This document shows positions 23,389-35,500 of a stretch of DNA of 64,000 nucleotides, piece by piece. The number at the start of each line of letters is the position of its first letter. The stretch's first letter is position 1. This DNA comes from Corinectria fuckeliana (lineage: Eukaryota; Ascomycota; Sordariomycetes; Hypocreales; Nectriaceae), in contig WPDH01000172.1 in assembly GCA_019137255.1 (NCBI GenBank), forward strand, positions 62,001-126,000. The letters run 5' to 3'. The translations under genes were made by a program, and so were the position numbers. A model generated the notes under the pieces. That model saw nothing but the letters and a program-made list of their open reading frames with translations. It did not search any database and was not told the DNA's origin.

Positions 23389-25955
23389 TGTCTGTTTGCT
23401 TGGCCACTGCGGCGGGTAGGAGATGAACGGGTTCAATGGGATATATGCTGGAGGAGGGAGGAGGAGGAGGCTAGACCGGCAGAGAGAGGAGTTGCCAGTA
23501 GAACGCGGGCGCCAAGTTTGTGAGGGTTTGATGTGTGCTCGGGGGCGGAGGTGAGTGAATAGTAGTAGTAGGTAGGTAGGTAGGTCTAGGTAGGTAGTGG
23601 TGGAGAGGGGTCCTATTTGGAATGACGATACAGCACAAGGCGGCAGCAGTCCGTGTGAGTCTGAGGCTGAGAGAGGACGACGGCGATCCCAAACGGAAGA
23701 GGCAATGAGGCAGCGAGCGAGCAGGCGAAACGGGAAGAGTGAGCCGTGGGCCAAGTCTACGCAGGGAGGAGCTGGAGGTGGGTGTCCTTAAGGCTGCCCG
23801 GCGATGCGGTGCCAGGTGTCGCGTCTAGTTCCGTGTATCGTGCCGGCGTGACGGGACCCGGTCGCAATCGTTGCAACTATCACGGCAGCGAAGTGCGAGC
23901 GAAAGCCTGCGCTGTGCATCCCCTCCCCCGTCTCCCCCCTTCGGCCCAACAGAGGCAGCCCAGAAAGCGGCCGTTGGAGAAGGCTGACGCCAGGGTTGAG
24001 TTGGGCGCCCCCCCGCAGAGTGCAGGAGGCATGATCCATGTCGGCTTCGATCAGCTCGGTGGAGTTGGGGGCCGAATGGGCGCGCGCGCGTTGTGAAGTC
24101 CTCCACTTTCCACTGTCGTGGGCGCTTTGCTGGCGGTCAGCAAACGGCGGTTGAGGCCCCCTCTCTTGCCCCCTCCCTGATCGGAGTGTGTGCCGCTGTG
24201 GGGGAAAGCCACTGATTGCAAAGGGACCCGAAGCTACGGGGGGATTGAGATAGATGCTGGGTGAGTGGATGGATGGATGGATGCTGGTGGTGATGATGAT
24301 CTCGGTTCTGCGCCTCCTTCACGCTTCCCTCGGCGCGGGGGAGAGCTCTGCCTACCGGACATGGCATCATGTGTTTTTCTTTTTTCCCTCTCCGAAGGCT
24401 GAGTCGGGATCCGCGCTTGAGCCTCCGGAGAACCGACAGTGAATGGGTGGATGGTGAATGGCGCATCCATCGATGCACCAGGTTCTGGGTGGGTGAAGAG
24501 TGGGTGGCTGGGTGGGTGCCCGCCGGGCTGCATGAAAGCCTTGCCTCAGGCTGTTCAGCCCTATGGCCCTACTGCCCTACGGCCCTGCAAGGAACCCTGT
24601 AAGATACCCTGGAGGCTTCCGGGGGAGGGGGGCCTCTACAGCACGTTCTCGGACGGTCAGTCTAGACGAAGCAACAGCGGGCAGTCTTCGTACAGGGCAG
24701 GAGGGTGGACGTGTTGTCAGTGTTTGTCTATGCAGCAGAAGCACACTATAGCAAGCTTGACAAGACAGAGAGAGGAAGTAAGGAAAAGTCGCTCGCGGAG
24801 GGAACCTAGACGAGATACAAACATAGTCTAGGTAGGTAGATACTAGGCCTAGTAGATGAGATCCTGGCAGTAAACAAAATATCAAAGCGTCAAATAATAC
24901 AGACCTGGGGTTCTAAGCATCAGTCAGGATCTAGCACCCACTTAGGCAAAACATAGTGACATCCAAGCGACTGCTATAGCTACAGCGGAACTAGAGCTGT
25001 TTCCGGTCCGCCCCCCTTGGAATACCTTTCCGCACGGCCGTCTATCCAGCCCAATGGGTTCCTGTGGGCGCTGGCCAGCCCGGTGATGGGACGATGATCT
25101 GCTCCGGGTGGATTGATGCAGTGAGAGAACAGCCTTCACTCGATACAGTAAATACAGTGCCTGCACCAGGGTTCCATGACTCTACATTAAGTGTACAGTA
25201 GACATTGCCGTTGAAACCGGCTATTAATCCCGCCCTGGCGCCCACCTCCCCGCCCGTTGGCCCCTTCTGGGGAAAATGCGCCGCCCATCGTACGCCTGAG
25301 AAGCCACCCCCGCCCGCTTCGGCTTATCAATCCCAAGGGCACTTGTCTGAAGGTAAGTATGCATATGGACATTTCGCTCCCATTTGCCTAGATTCCGAGT
25401 CGCCATCTCTAGGCAGACCACTAGGCTATTAGTCTATCCAACCCTTTATTACATTTAGAAGTATACAGCTCCGTGTTGATGCCATCTTGTAATTAGTTCT
25501 GGACTGATTAGTCCTCGGGCTAAAGAGAGGCCGGCGGAGCGGGAACGGAGCCATGGCCACGCCATGTAAACCCAAGCAACCAAGCAAGCGTGGAGACGTG
25601 GCACCCATTGACTTGGCATCTACCTGCGCGGGCAGATCACTTCCCGTTGTTTCCGCATTTTTCGTGCGACATGGGAGGGACCGATTTAATTAAGTGGCAT
25701 TATCGTTATTAGTCTAGTTGTCTAGTTCCCCTGCGCCGTCCGGTTGCAATTGCGATCCATCCGGCCTGCCCCGTTGTTTTGCTAATTCCAAATCATAAAA
25801 TCCAACCTATTGATTAATCCAACCCAATCACCGGCCCACGCCGGGAAGCCCATGAAACCACACGTATTTCTACTCTTATGTCCTCTTTGGGAACCGCCGC
25901 GCCTAACTAGCAAAAATACCGAGCGGCAATCCAATCAGCGGATCCCTCGTGGATA
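23389..25955. other. Gene-free stretch of 2.6 kb with microsatellites
   Basis: Contains GTAGGTAG-type tracts at ~23568-23598 and (GGAT)n at ~24264-24283. No gene is supported. Confidence 0.45.
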
Positions 25956-28900
25956 TTAACAACGGAACCGACAGCGCGTTAGTTCGTGCGTGTTCCGATA
26001 CCACTTGGTCGTTAGCACCTTGGTGCAGCTCTCGTTGCGACACTGATACATTTTCTTTTCTATTTTCGCACATCCCTCCCGCATGTGCTTGTTCCGGTTG
26101 CTGACGCTCGAGAACGACTTGTCGCATGAAAAGCATTTGGCCCGTTGCTCCTTGGACCGCCGTGTGTCGGGGGACGAAAAGTCAGTCGATATCAGGGAAG
26201 AACCACTGGGGTCAAGTGTCAGCGCGGTCCCCGTCCACATACAGGTTCGTTGATCGCTGGTCCTTACCTTGTACTGCTCATCGATGCCGCTACCGTCAAG
26301 CTTGCCGATGCCGGCCCTACAGGGTGCAACGATCTGAGTTGCGAGTTGCGTTGGCTGGCCTTCTTCATCTCCTGGATGTAGGGACTAGACCATTCTTCGC
26401 TGGCCGATCGCACGTCTATCCCGGAATCATAGAAGTTGTCATCAGATTGGAAACAGATGAACCCTTCTACAACTGCGCACGACCGGCCATAGCCTGGCGC
26501 GGTGCGGGGAAACCCCCTTGACCTGTGATGTTCTGGTCCGTCTTGGATCGCTGATGAAGCTTGCGTTAGTGATGTACTTCCTGGCTCTCGCAAAGAACTC
26601 GAACAGCTTACCAGATAACGCAGTCAAGACGATTGAAAACGCGACCGATGCTAGAATCAGAACTACTATAGGATCTACATCCTTCCAATGCACCGACGGC
26701 TCTGTTGGGTCCTTCAGGCGTGCTGGCTTTCCGTTAACAAGATCAGGTTCAAACGCATCAAGATCGATAAACTTTGCAAGATCCGCATCATTTTCGCAAA
26801 AATCATCCGTGTCATGCGTCAGCCTGCCCGAAACACTCCCAATACTCTGGAAACTACCGATGGGCTGCACGGACGGTCGATAAGCCCCCGGCGTCAGCAT
26901 GGATTTCCGCTTCCGACTCTTGAGCTCTCGCTGGACTGCTCGCAGTCGGCTACCAGAGGATCTAGACTTCATGTGCTTGTTATCGTCAAGAGATATGAGG
27001 TTTTGGATTAGGTCCTGGAAACGGTACAGCTCGTCGGGGTCGTTTTCGGGTATTTCCAAGGTCGGCACGGTGTCGATGTTCCAGACCGCACATACAATCT
27101 CGTCAAACATTTTCTTCTCAGAGCCCTGCAGAAGAGTTCGCCATCGTCCTAGGTCATTCGTAAACCTTCATCCTTGTTAGCACGGATAACATAGCTGGCT
27201 AGTGGTGATTCCTACTCAACTGCAAGAACGCCGCTTGCGCGTGGGATTTGACAGTCTAGGGCGTCTGCAACAAGCAGAACCCGCATAACCTCGACAAGAC
27301 TCGTGGGAGCCTTGTTTCTTGTGATGTCCCTAAAGCAGTCGATCCCGGACTTCCAAATATTCTGAGTCGTTCCAAAATACTTTGCTACCTCAGCATATGC
27401 CTTCGACGTAGGGTGACTACGGCACACAGCCCGGAGCCTCTCGCACCGGACGTCTAGTCTTTGCGTAAAGTTACGGCCAAGCTGTTGCTTAACCTTGTGA
27501 TTGCTAGTGTGCTGAATAGAGGAGACCGGCGGTGGGTCCAACTGAGCAAACATCTTTGTGAGGTTGCTTGTTTGGCAGAAGTTCCCGAGATGGCCTGGTT
27601 CAATCTGCGTAGGTATAATAGGGTATTCAGGGCTGATGACGACTTGATAAGGCTGAGCGATGGAGGTGCCTTGGGCGCCTGTTGACGTTAAAATTCCCGG
27701 CTGAAACGAAACACCGCCCTGGAGACCAGACAGTGCATTGGTGATGCCTGATATGCTTTTCGCTCTTCTAGGTAGGCTCTGGCTTGCGGGAGCGGGCGCG
27801 GGAGCGGGAGCTAATGGGTAGTACAGACTTTCCGGCGATATCGAAAACTGAAACTGGGGAGTGGGTGGCTGAGGATAAATGTCACTGACGAAACTGACGG
27901 GGGAAGACTGGCGATGATGCTCCATCAACAACTGGAGAATGTCAAACGCTCCATTGTGTTGCGCCAGCGCAGTGGCCTGCGGCAGTCCTGCATAGTAAAA
28001 GGGCCCCGAGTCTAGCAGCAAACGTGCAATCTCCAGCTGGCGCCAGTGGGTAGCGGCGGAGAGCGGCGTGAAGATGCGGTCCTCGCTCGCCTGGGGATCG
28101 TCGAAGACGTACCCTTCAAAGGTCGCGTGGTCGCTAATGAGATGCCGCACCGCTTCAATCTGCCCCAGACTGATAGCAACATAGAGGGGGTCGTAGGTGA
28201 CGTCGGAGTATTGAGGATCGGGGATGTCGACCGGGGTCTGCCTTGTGCGGTCGACGAGGTCTAGCATGTACTGGTAGACATCCAAGTGACCGTTCTCGAG
28301 AACTTGAAGAGTGAGAGATGGGTTGTACTGGAGCGCAATCTCCCCGGACCGCACGATGGGTTCGCAGAGGCTTCGAAGCTCGGCATAGTCGCCCGATCGC
28401 GCAAGGTCGGCGTACCTGAGGTTCAGTGCTTCGAGGTACTGCTCGCTGATGTTATCGGGGACGAGGCCGAGGGAGAAGCAGTCCTCAATCTCGCTCAAGC
28501 CAGTGCCGACGTTGCGCGCATGGATATCCTGAAGGTGGGCCACGCAGAGTACTTGCCGCTGGCGAAGAGCCTCCATGTCCATGCCATCGTACAATGCACG
28601 CTCTAGAAGCATATCCTCGACAAGGAGCTGCATCTCGAACGTCACGTCATCGTAGGGAAAGCGCTCACGAATGCTACTATAGTGGGCCTTCAGGGCTTCG
28701 TAGTTCTCGAGGACGGTGTTGAAGCTTAGTTCCAGGGACGCCAACGAGGTCGGCGGGTGACTGATGGCATGGCAGACGGCCTCTTTGAGGCCCGGACTGG
28801 TAATCTCGACCGTGATGCTCCTCGTGAACCTGTTCTTTTCTACGATGAACGACAGGGTGGGCAGCGAGCATCGCGCCCCGATCTCGACATACTTGCCCGA

Positions 28901-29095
28901 GCCCGAAGAGAGGGCGCGGTATATAGGTCCGCTGAATTTAATTAGCGTGACGCGCGAAAGACGAGAAGCGACTTGCCTTGCGAACAGCTCAATGTATCCA
29001 AAATAAGGGCCCTCATCGGCTGGGAAGACGGACTTTTCGCAGGTCGCGGTGTGGAGGCGACTTCTCTTGACGGGGATGTCAATAGGCTGGGCCAT
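25956..29095 (-). CDS. Ankyrin-repeat / hydrophobic segment / C2HC zinc-finger protein
   Basis: Four exons by consensus and phase: 29095-27216, 27165-26612, 26550-26268 and 26205-25956 (introns of 50, 61 and 62 nt; donors GTAGGA, GTAAGC, GTAAGG; branches GCTAAC, ACTAAC, GCTGAC), giving 988 aa. Ankyrin-like units lie at residues ~290-400 ('DPLYVAISLGQIEAVRHLI', 'LEIARLLLDSG'). A basic NLS-like stretch 'RELKSRKRKS' is near 705-715. A strongly hydrophobic stretch 'PIVVLILASVAFSIVLTAL' (~793-811) is followed after splicing by a C-terminal pair of C2HC fingers: 'CFSCDKSF'...'NKHMREGC' and 'YQCRNESC'...'NTHELTRC'. No family function is known to me. A membrane-tethered regulator or a soluble protein with a buried hydrophobic helix are both possible. 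A cryptic in-frame GC-AG intron may lie near 28933-28977. Confidence 0.75.
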
Positions 29096-29866
29096 GACTA
29101 CTTATGATGGCGGTGCAGCACAGCGCAGCGCCACAGCAGCCTACAGCGACAAACCTCCAGCTGTCAGCTATGGTGTCGGTACCCTTGAAGCAACAGCCGT
29201 GAGAGAGAGCCGTGACAGGCCGTGACAGCCGTGACAGCGTGCTGCCAGAAGAATGAGGAATCCGGTTTCCCAGAAGGAGGTTAATAGTCGAAGAGAGAAA
29301 AGCATCTACGAGCGGCACATTGAATGAGCGAAGCAGTCAATCAGTCAGCATCGACCCGGCGGTGCTTGCTGGCTGTGGCAGCGGGGAGTGAGGGGCCGAA
29401 GAATTAGGAATCCATCGCAGTCTGTCATGGGAACCTGCGTGGCCATGCGCCTTACAAGTGCGCCTTTCGAGTGCGCCTTTCGAGCGCGCCTCACAATGCG
29501 GCGTCACAAGTCACGGCCGCCGAATTGTGGCTGGAATGGCGGGATGCGAACCAGATGCTTCCCCGCTGGTGTTGCTGCTCTTGCTGACTCGACTTCTCAG
29601 TTGAAGCAGGTTTACGCACAAGGTAAAGCAATGAGGTCTGGATTTTAATGAAGACGGAACCTGCCCGATAACCGTGAAAACGTCCCGAGCGTTCACCTTG
29701 ATACCTTATTCGCAACCACAACAACTCGCCCATAGTGCCATCACCACCTTGAGCTCGGCCGCGAGTATTGCCCCCCAACATTTATCCATCACTATCGTCG
29801 TCATCCCCATCTTAACCGCCACTTTGCTTCTTGTTCCCTTTTTCCCATATCGCGGATAACAATATT
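29096..29866. other. Intergenic region
   Basis: The promoter side of the ankyrin/zinc-finger gene. Short GTGACAG repeats lie at ~29210-29240. Nothing else is supported. Confidence 0.4.
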
Positions 29867-30330
29867 CTATATGCTATAATACCGCCATTTTGTCCACAAG
29901 CTGACAGCGCAGGACGGACACAGAGTGCTGAAGCCAGATTGAAATTCCCGGACGAAATCCTCCCACTTCTTATAGATCGTCTTCCCGCACGTCTCTTTTT
30001 CCGCTGCCCAGAGACTTTCTCTTGTAGGCAAGTACCTCATACAGTCGACGCAAAGGCTCCACGATGGGTCTTGCTGGCCAAGAGCATTCCTTGGCGGGAA
30101 TCGGAAGAGCACTTCGTGAAGACTTTCGCACTTGCAGCGGCATGAAGAGAGTGCTGAATGGTGTTTGGGATCTGGTAGCTTCAGTCCGCATAGCTTCGCG
30201 ACGCTAAGCAGGGCCTTGCAGGTCACAGCAAGACAGATGAAATCACCAAAAGTTTCAGTGTCCTCGAAAATCTAGGCCAGGATTTCAGGTGGTAACTTGA
30301 GTAGCAAGGTTGAGTTGGGGTGGTTCCCGG
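29867..30330 (-). pseudogene. F-box protein gene, inactivated
   Basis: Read on the minus strand, an F-box begins near 30320: 'LLKLPPEILA', then a TAG stop (30274-30272), then 'IFEDTETFGDFICLAVTCK'. The frame then stays open for ~130 codons through Cys pairs ('CRCKC', 'CVDCMRYLP') typical of fungal F-box proteins to a stop at 29867. A Gln (CAG) is expected at the stop position, so a single C-to-T change explains it. F-box proteins recruit substrates to SCF ubiquitin ligases. The frame upstream of 30330 is uncertain. It could alternatively use a downstream ATG, but that would lose half the F-box. Confidence 0.5.
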
Positions 30331-30720
30331 CGATCAGCTGCGTGTCCTTGTTAGCCTTGGTTTGCTCAGCGAGCACAAGTGAGAACGTGCTTCATGGGGG
30401 ATCTTGAAAGGGACACTCCAGTTCAAGATGTCGGGGCATCCTTTTTTTTTCGTCGCGGTTGCACATTGTGGGCAACTGATTCTGAAAGGAACAGGTGATA
30501 AAGGAAGAGTAAACATGACAGCTTCGAGGTTGCTGGATGTTTGTTTATCATAGAACCCTAAGCTTTACTTAGGTACATAGATAGTACCTATCTAGCCAAA
30601 GGACGCCAATGACAGCAAGTGCCAGTGGCGAGAACTTTAGCCTAGTAGGTAGGTACACTACCTACCAGCCTTGCCTGTGATTGGTCCACCCGCACCCTTA
30701 ATTGGTACCCACTTGCGCCA

Positions 30721-30736
30721 ACGCGTAAAGACGCGT
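30721..30736 (+). promoter_or_regulatory. Two MluI cell-cycle boxes (MCB) upstream of PRI2
   Basis: ACGCGT occurs twice, at 30721-30726 and 30731-30736, 106-121 bp upstream of the PRI2 ATG. MCB elements bind the MBF (Mbp1/Swi6-type) complex, which drives G1/S transcription of DNA-replication genes in yeasts; the position fits that role here. Confidence 0.75.
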
Positions 30737-30841
30737 CTCCCACTTCACGTCAGTCCCGCTCTCGCGACCAAAAATCATTCATCTTATTGCTATCACCGAC
30801 ACCAATCTCAACTACTGTGCTCGCTCTAGCAACTCGACAAT

Positions 30842-32514
30842 ATGTTGCGACAAGACTTCAATCGGATTGACCCCAAGCGGCGAAATGTCGTCGACCACCG
30901 CAAGAAGCAGTTTGCCACTCCCCAATACAAGGACCTCGAATACCCCCATCGCCTAAATTTCTACGCCGAGGCGCCCACAGCAGATATCACGCTCGAGCAG
31001 TTCGAGCAATGGGCGATTGACCGACTACGAGGTGTGCCACATCTTCTTCCTGCCGCAAACTTGAACTATGCTGAACTCGTGATAGTGCTCGCCGAACTGG
31101 AAGCATGCTCGTTCCGCAACAAGACGGCCGCCGAGACGGCCACGCACATGAAGCCCATCCTCGACAAATACCTCCCTCTCGACACCAACAGCTCGGGTTC
31201 TGCCAAGATGTTCTTGCAGCGCCAAAAAGACCACTACAGTCATTTCATTCTTCGGCTGGCTTTTGCGTCCACGGAGGACCTGCGACGGCGATTTTCACGG
31301 GTGGAGACGACCCTCTTCCGCATGAGGTTCAACAATGACGACTTCGCCGAACGATCCGCGTTTGTTGCTGTCCTCGACCTAGACTGGTGGGAGTCCGTGA
31401 CGGCCGACGAGAAGCGCGAGTATGCCGCAGAGCTGATGGCCATGTCTAAAAAGACCGGCACAGAGGACGAGACGTGGTTCAAGGTCGACTGGGACCGAGT
31501 CCCCGAACTCATTGAAAGCCGACGAGTCTTTGTAAGAGCCGGCAAGGCGTTTGTGCCTGGCCGAGAACAGTCCAGCATGGTGGTCGCGGAGTTTACGTCA
31601 CGACTAGATCGGCAACTCGAGGTATGGGCTTTTATAAAAAGCACGCTCAAATTCGAGGTACTAACGGCGACACAGTTGACTGCCCGCGCACTCCCCCGAC
31701 TCGACGAAGACGATCGCCTCACCCCTATCCTCAACCACCTCTCCAAGAACTTCATCACACCCGACGCCTCCTACATGTCCAGCTCCTCTGCACTTCCCGG
31801 TGATCAAATCTCCGCCGCCAACGTCGACAGTCTCTCCCAGCACTTCCCCGCGTGCATGTCCCACCTGCACCGCTCGCTCCGCCGAGACGCGCACCTCAAG
31901 CACTACGGCCGTCTGCAGTACACTCTCTTCCTCAAGGGCATCGGCCTCAACCTCGAAGAGTGCCTCATGTTCTGGCGGAGTAGCTTTCACAAAGTCACCG
32001 ACGATACGTTCAACAAGGAATACCGGTACAATATTCGTCACAGCTACGGTGATGTGGGCGGCGACTCGAACCGGAGGGGCGGTGGATATAGCCCCTTTAG
32101 CTGTCAGAAGATTCTCATGGAGCATCCGCCGGGTCCTGGAGAGGCCCATGGATGTCCCTATCGGCATTTCAACCTGGAGAACCTCAATGCGCTGGTGCAG
32201 AGTATGGGTGTCAACGACCGATCGGTGATGCAGGGCATCAAGGAGGACAAGGACAAGCAAAAGTTTCACATGGCGTGCAACCGGCAAGTGACTAAAACTA
32301 TCCACAGAAGGACTGCGGATTTGCATCATTACATTTGCTAACCTCTAACAGCGTCTTTGAACACCTTCACAAAGCCGAGATCCGCAAGGCCAAGGATGAG
32401 AGCATCATGACAGCGACACAGCTCGTGACTATTGTGCACCCCAACGAGTACTTCAAGCGCAGCTACACGCTTAAGAACCTCGGCAAAGAGACTGACGTGA
32501 AGATGGAGGGTTAA
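30842..32514 (+). CDS. PRI2: DNA primase large subunit
   Basis: Exons 30842-31621, 31676-32283 and 32352-32514; 516 aa. Non-catalytic but essential subunit of primase in the DNA polymerase alpha-primase complex; its C-terminal domain holds a 4Fe-4S cluster and helps initiate and count the RNA primer. Four cysteines in family contexts are visible: 'FPACM' (~320), 'FSCQK' (~403), 'HGCPY' (~420) and 'MACNR' (~461), matching the spacing of yeast C336/C417/C434/C474. The N-terminus 'DLEYPHRLNFYAEAP' is also typical. Intron 1 (54 nt, GTATGG...ACACAG, branch TACTAAC) is in frame without stops. Intron 2 (68 nt) has a GC donor (CCG|GCAAGT); only that donor gives the right phase for 'MACNRVFEHLHKAEI'. 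Two MCB boxes precede the gene. Confidence 0.95.
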
Positions 32515-35500
32515 GGAACGGACTTGCTCTGGTTATGAGGAACGATGTCTTGGATACTTGTGGCCTCGTCAGACCGGATTTTGCAATAGGGGACACTAGG
32601 GGAGTATGGCGTTGGGCAAGGAAGGGATACGCATGTGGATTGATTAGCCCCGAGACTGTAGACATATCTAAACATGTATTTATTCATTTTAGTTCATTCG
32701 TGACCATAGCCTACCGTCTCCAAGATGGAGATCGCAGTCCCGTATCTGTGCCAGTTTAGTTAACGGTGGCTCGATGCATCTACCGGGTCAAGAATACCGA
32801 ATACAGCCTCATTCCCCCCCTTTTAGCATACAGGCACACTTCCGCCTAAAACACCATCATCATCCTATCCCACCGCCTCGCCCACGCAATATCAGCTTCA
32901 AGGCAGCATAAATTCCTTGCCCTCGCCCACTCCGCTCACGCCCCTGCCCACACACGGCCGTCACGGCACGTCCCCTCCGGTGCACCAACTTGCACCACCG
33001 CCTCACTAAAATACCGGTGCGACATTGGCCGGCTGCACGATGAGGTCAGCGGACGGGATGACGACAACGGGGGGGATGACGACAACGGGAGGGAACAATG
33101 GGTTGAGGGCATTCGCGCGAGGACAGGGGAGGGGGCTAAATTGGCGCATGCAGGGCGGGATACGTGAATACAATATTCGTACAGGAAAGGGGTGGACGGA
33201 CGAACCCGTCGTTCGTTGAAGAAACTGAAGAGTGACAAAGTGTCGCGTTTGGTGAATCTCAAAGGCGAAAAAGTTGAACCTCGCAGCAGATCTTCGTGGT
33301 GATCTCCCGCGGCGATTCTCCACAGATTTATGAAGTCGAACTCCCCTCACCCACGGGTGACTTATTAGAATTGCGACTCCTGACTTGTATGATTAAATCT
33401 GGCTCACGTCGAACTGCAAAGGCCACACTACCGTCCATCACGGTTTCCTGCTCTTCTGGAGTTAGATCGTGCTGCACGAGTGACAGAACTAATCTACCGA
33501 CGTCATCATCAACCAGGTCCATTCCACCGTCTCCCCGTCCCCGCACACACACCCCCTTGAAAAAGATTCCCCAAAATGACATCGCCGTGCGTGTGAGCCC
33601 ACCCGAAGAGTCTCCGGGCGGGGAGTCCAAGCACCAACTGAGCCAAAACCAGGTTGGGAAGAAAGAAAAAAACCCCTCTTTCGTACGGTAGCATTGCAGA
33701 AATGGATGAAACCCTTTGGAAGGAAGACGCAAACAAAATGAAAAGCCAAAGGGGGAATGCGCAAAATATGAAAGGGTTAGCCAGGCCGATGGATGGGCTG
33801 GATTGGTCGGTCAGATTCCAGCGCGTATTATATCGGGCGCCGGAGAGGGGAGAGTTTCCCAAAGACCAAGGAGACGGCACTTGTCGGGAGGAGAGACGGC
33901 GTGGAGTATCTAAACTATCGTACGGCGAAGCTTCAAAAATGGGCTGGTAAGTTGGTACGATGGAGTTGGGCTTAAAACCGGTGAAGTTATCGGTGGGCTA
34001 GCCAACGTAAGTCAGTGAGAAAAGAGAGTCCACCTAGTGAAGTCAATGAATCGCCGAGTCGCTCTACAGGTCTGCCACCAATACGGTGCAGATACCTGGG
34101 TCGCAGAGTTGAAATTCGTACATCAAGACATGCATTGCATGGCATCTCGGGACTTGTTCTATCCGTGCTGCCCTGTCTCACAGCACTCTAACCAACATTC
34201 TCCGCCAGCTCCCATCGTTGTACGGGTAGCGTATAAGCTACATTAGCGTGTAATCTAGGCACTATGTACACTATGTACTCTACTCAACACGGGATCTTTC
34301 AACTCCGTGGTAAAGTCCATCTAGCCTGCGCTGTGCGCCAGTGGCTTTCCCTATCCAGCCCTCCCGCATTTCTCACAATCCCATCCATGCCACGCTGAAC
34401 CGACAGCCCCCGCTGAGACACCGAGCAAGCCCGTTTTCCCCCGTGTAAGTACTTCGTATGCTCCATCCATCCATCCATCCATCCATCCACCCGTAGTTAT
34501 CCTTTATCCTCAAGGCGAGCGAGACAGGGCCGGTCTGTTCGTATCTGCCCATCCCTACCCACAACCCTGATTTTATCCCTCCCCTTCCTGATCCCACGCA
34601 AGCCCTGCAAGCCCTGCAAGGCCCACCCCCGGTAGCGGCCCCCTACCCCGGCATGTCTATTTCCAGACCGGTTGAAACAAATGAAACGAAACATGCGACT
34701 CGCTCACACGAGACCAGCTCCCGTACATAACGATCCTTTCCCCGGGCAGATCCGGGGGTCGACGGGCCGAAGATGGCATCCGTACCTTTCTCGGATCGGT
34801 CTTGAAACAGCAACAGGCTCGTAATCGCAAAAAGAAAAACAGGGTAACCTCCGTCCCAACCGCCCCGTGAATGCTAAACTTGGATTGACCCCCCCCCCCC
34901 CCCCCNNGTTTTCCCCCCCCCCCCCCCCCCTTCCTCAGTTCATTGCTAGGTGCTACGTAGCACTCACCACTCGGCGTCGCGCCGGCCTTCAGCCACTTGC
35001 TGTACCTAGATACCTTGGGATGCTGAGATGGTGTGGCTTACCGGGGCCCGGACCCGAAGTGTCGGGGTTCCATGTTTCCCTTTCTTTATTTTAGGCAGTC
35101 CGTTGACCTCTGGGCTTGGGCCAACCCTAGGTTGACGCCCTTTATTCGGATGCAGTCCCATCCGCGAGCGGACGTCTGGGAAGCGCACGCCCGTCCGTGC
35201 CGCCGGTGACAGTCTAATCCCGGCTGCCCTACGTTTCTTCCGTAGTATGCTGTTAGGGGCCTAAGAAAGAAATAACCCAGAAAGACAGACGTGGAACATC
35301 GGTGGTGATTTAGCATTCGGCGGCGCGTAGAGGTGGCGGCAAGGCACAAGACCCGGCCATTCCAGCCAGATGATGCCGCGGCCGATTCCTCGCTGAGGAT
35401 TTTGACATCAGCCTACTTCGTAGATAGAGCTGGTCCACCATCGAGCTTGTTGAGCCAGCCCAGTGACAGTGCGCAATGGGTCCCGATGCGGGTCGGGCAC

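Noticed and set aside
26264..26593. Separate small gene of 109 codons
   Set aside because: Splice sites on both sides with matching phase make it the third exon of the ankyrin/zinc-finger gene.
34889..34930. Poly-C blocks as a possible structured regulatory element
   Set aside because: The N bases show the assembly is unreliable here; length and purity cannot be trusted.
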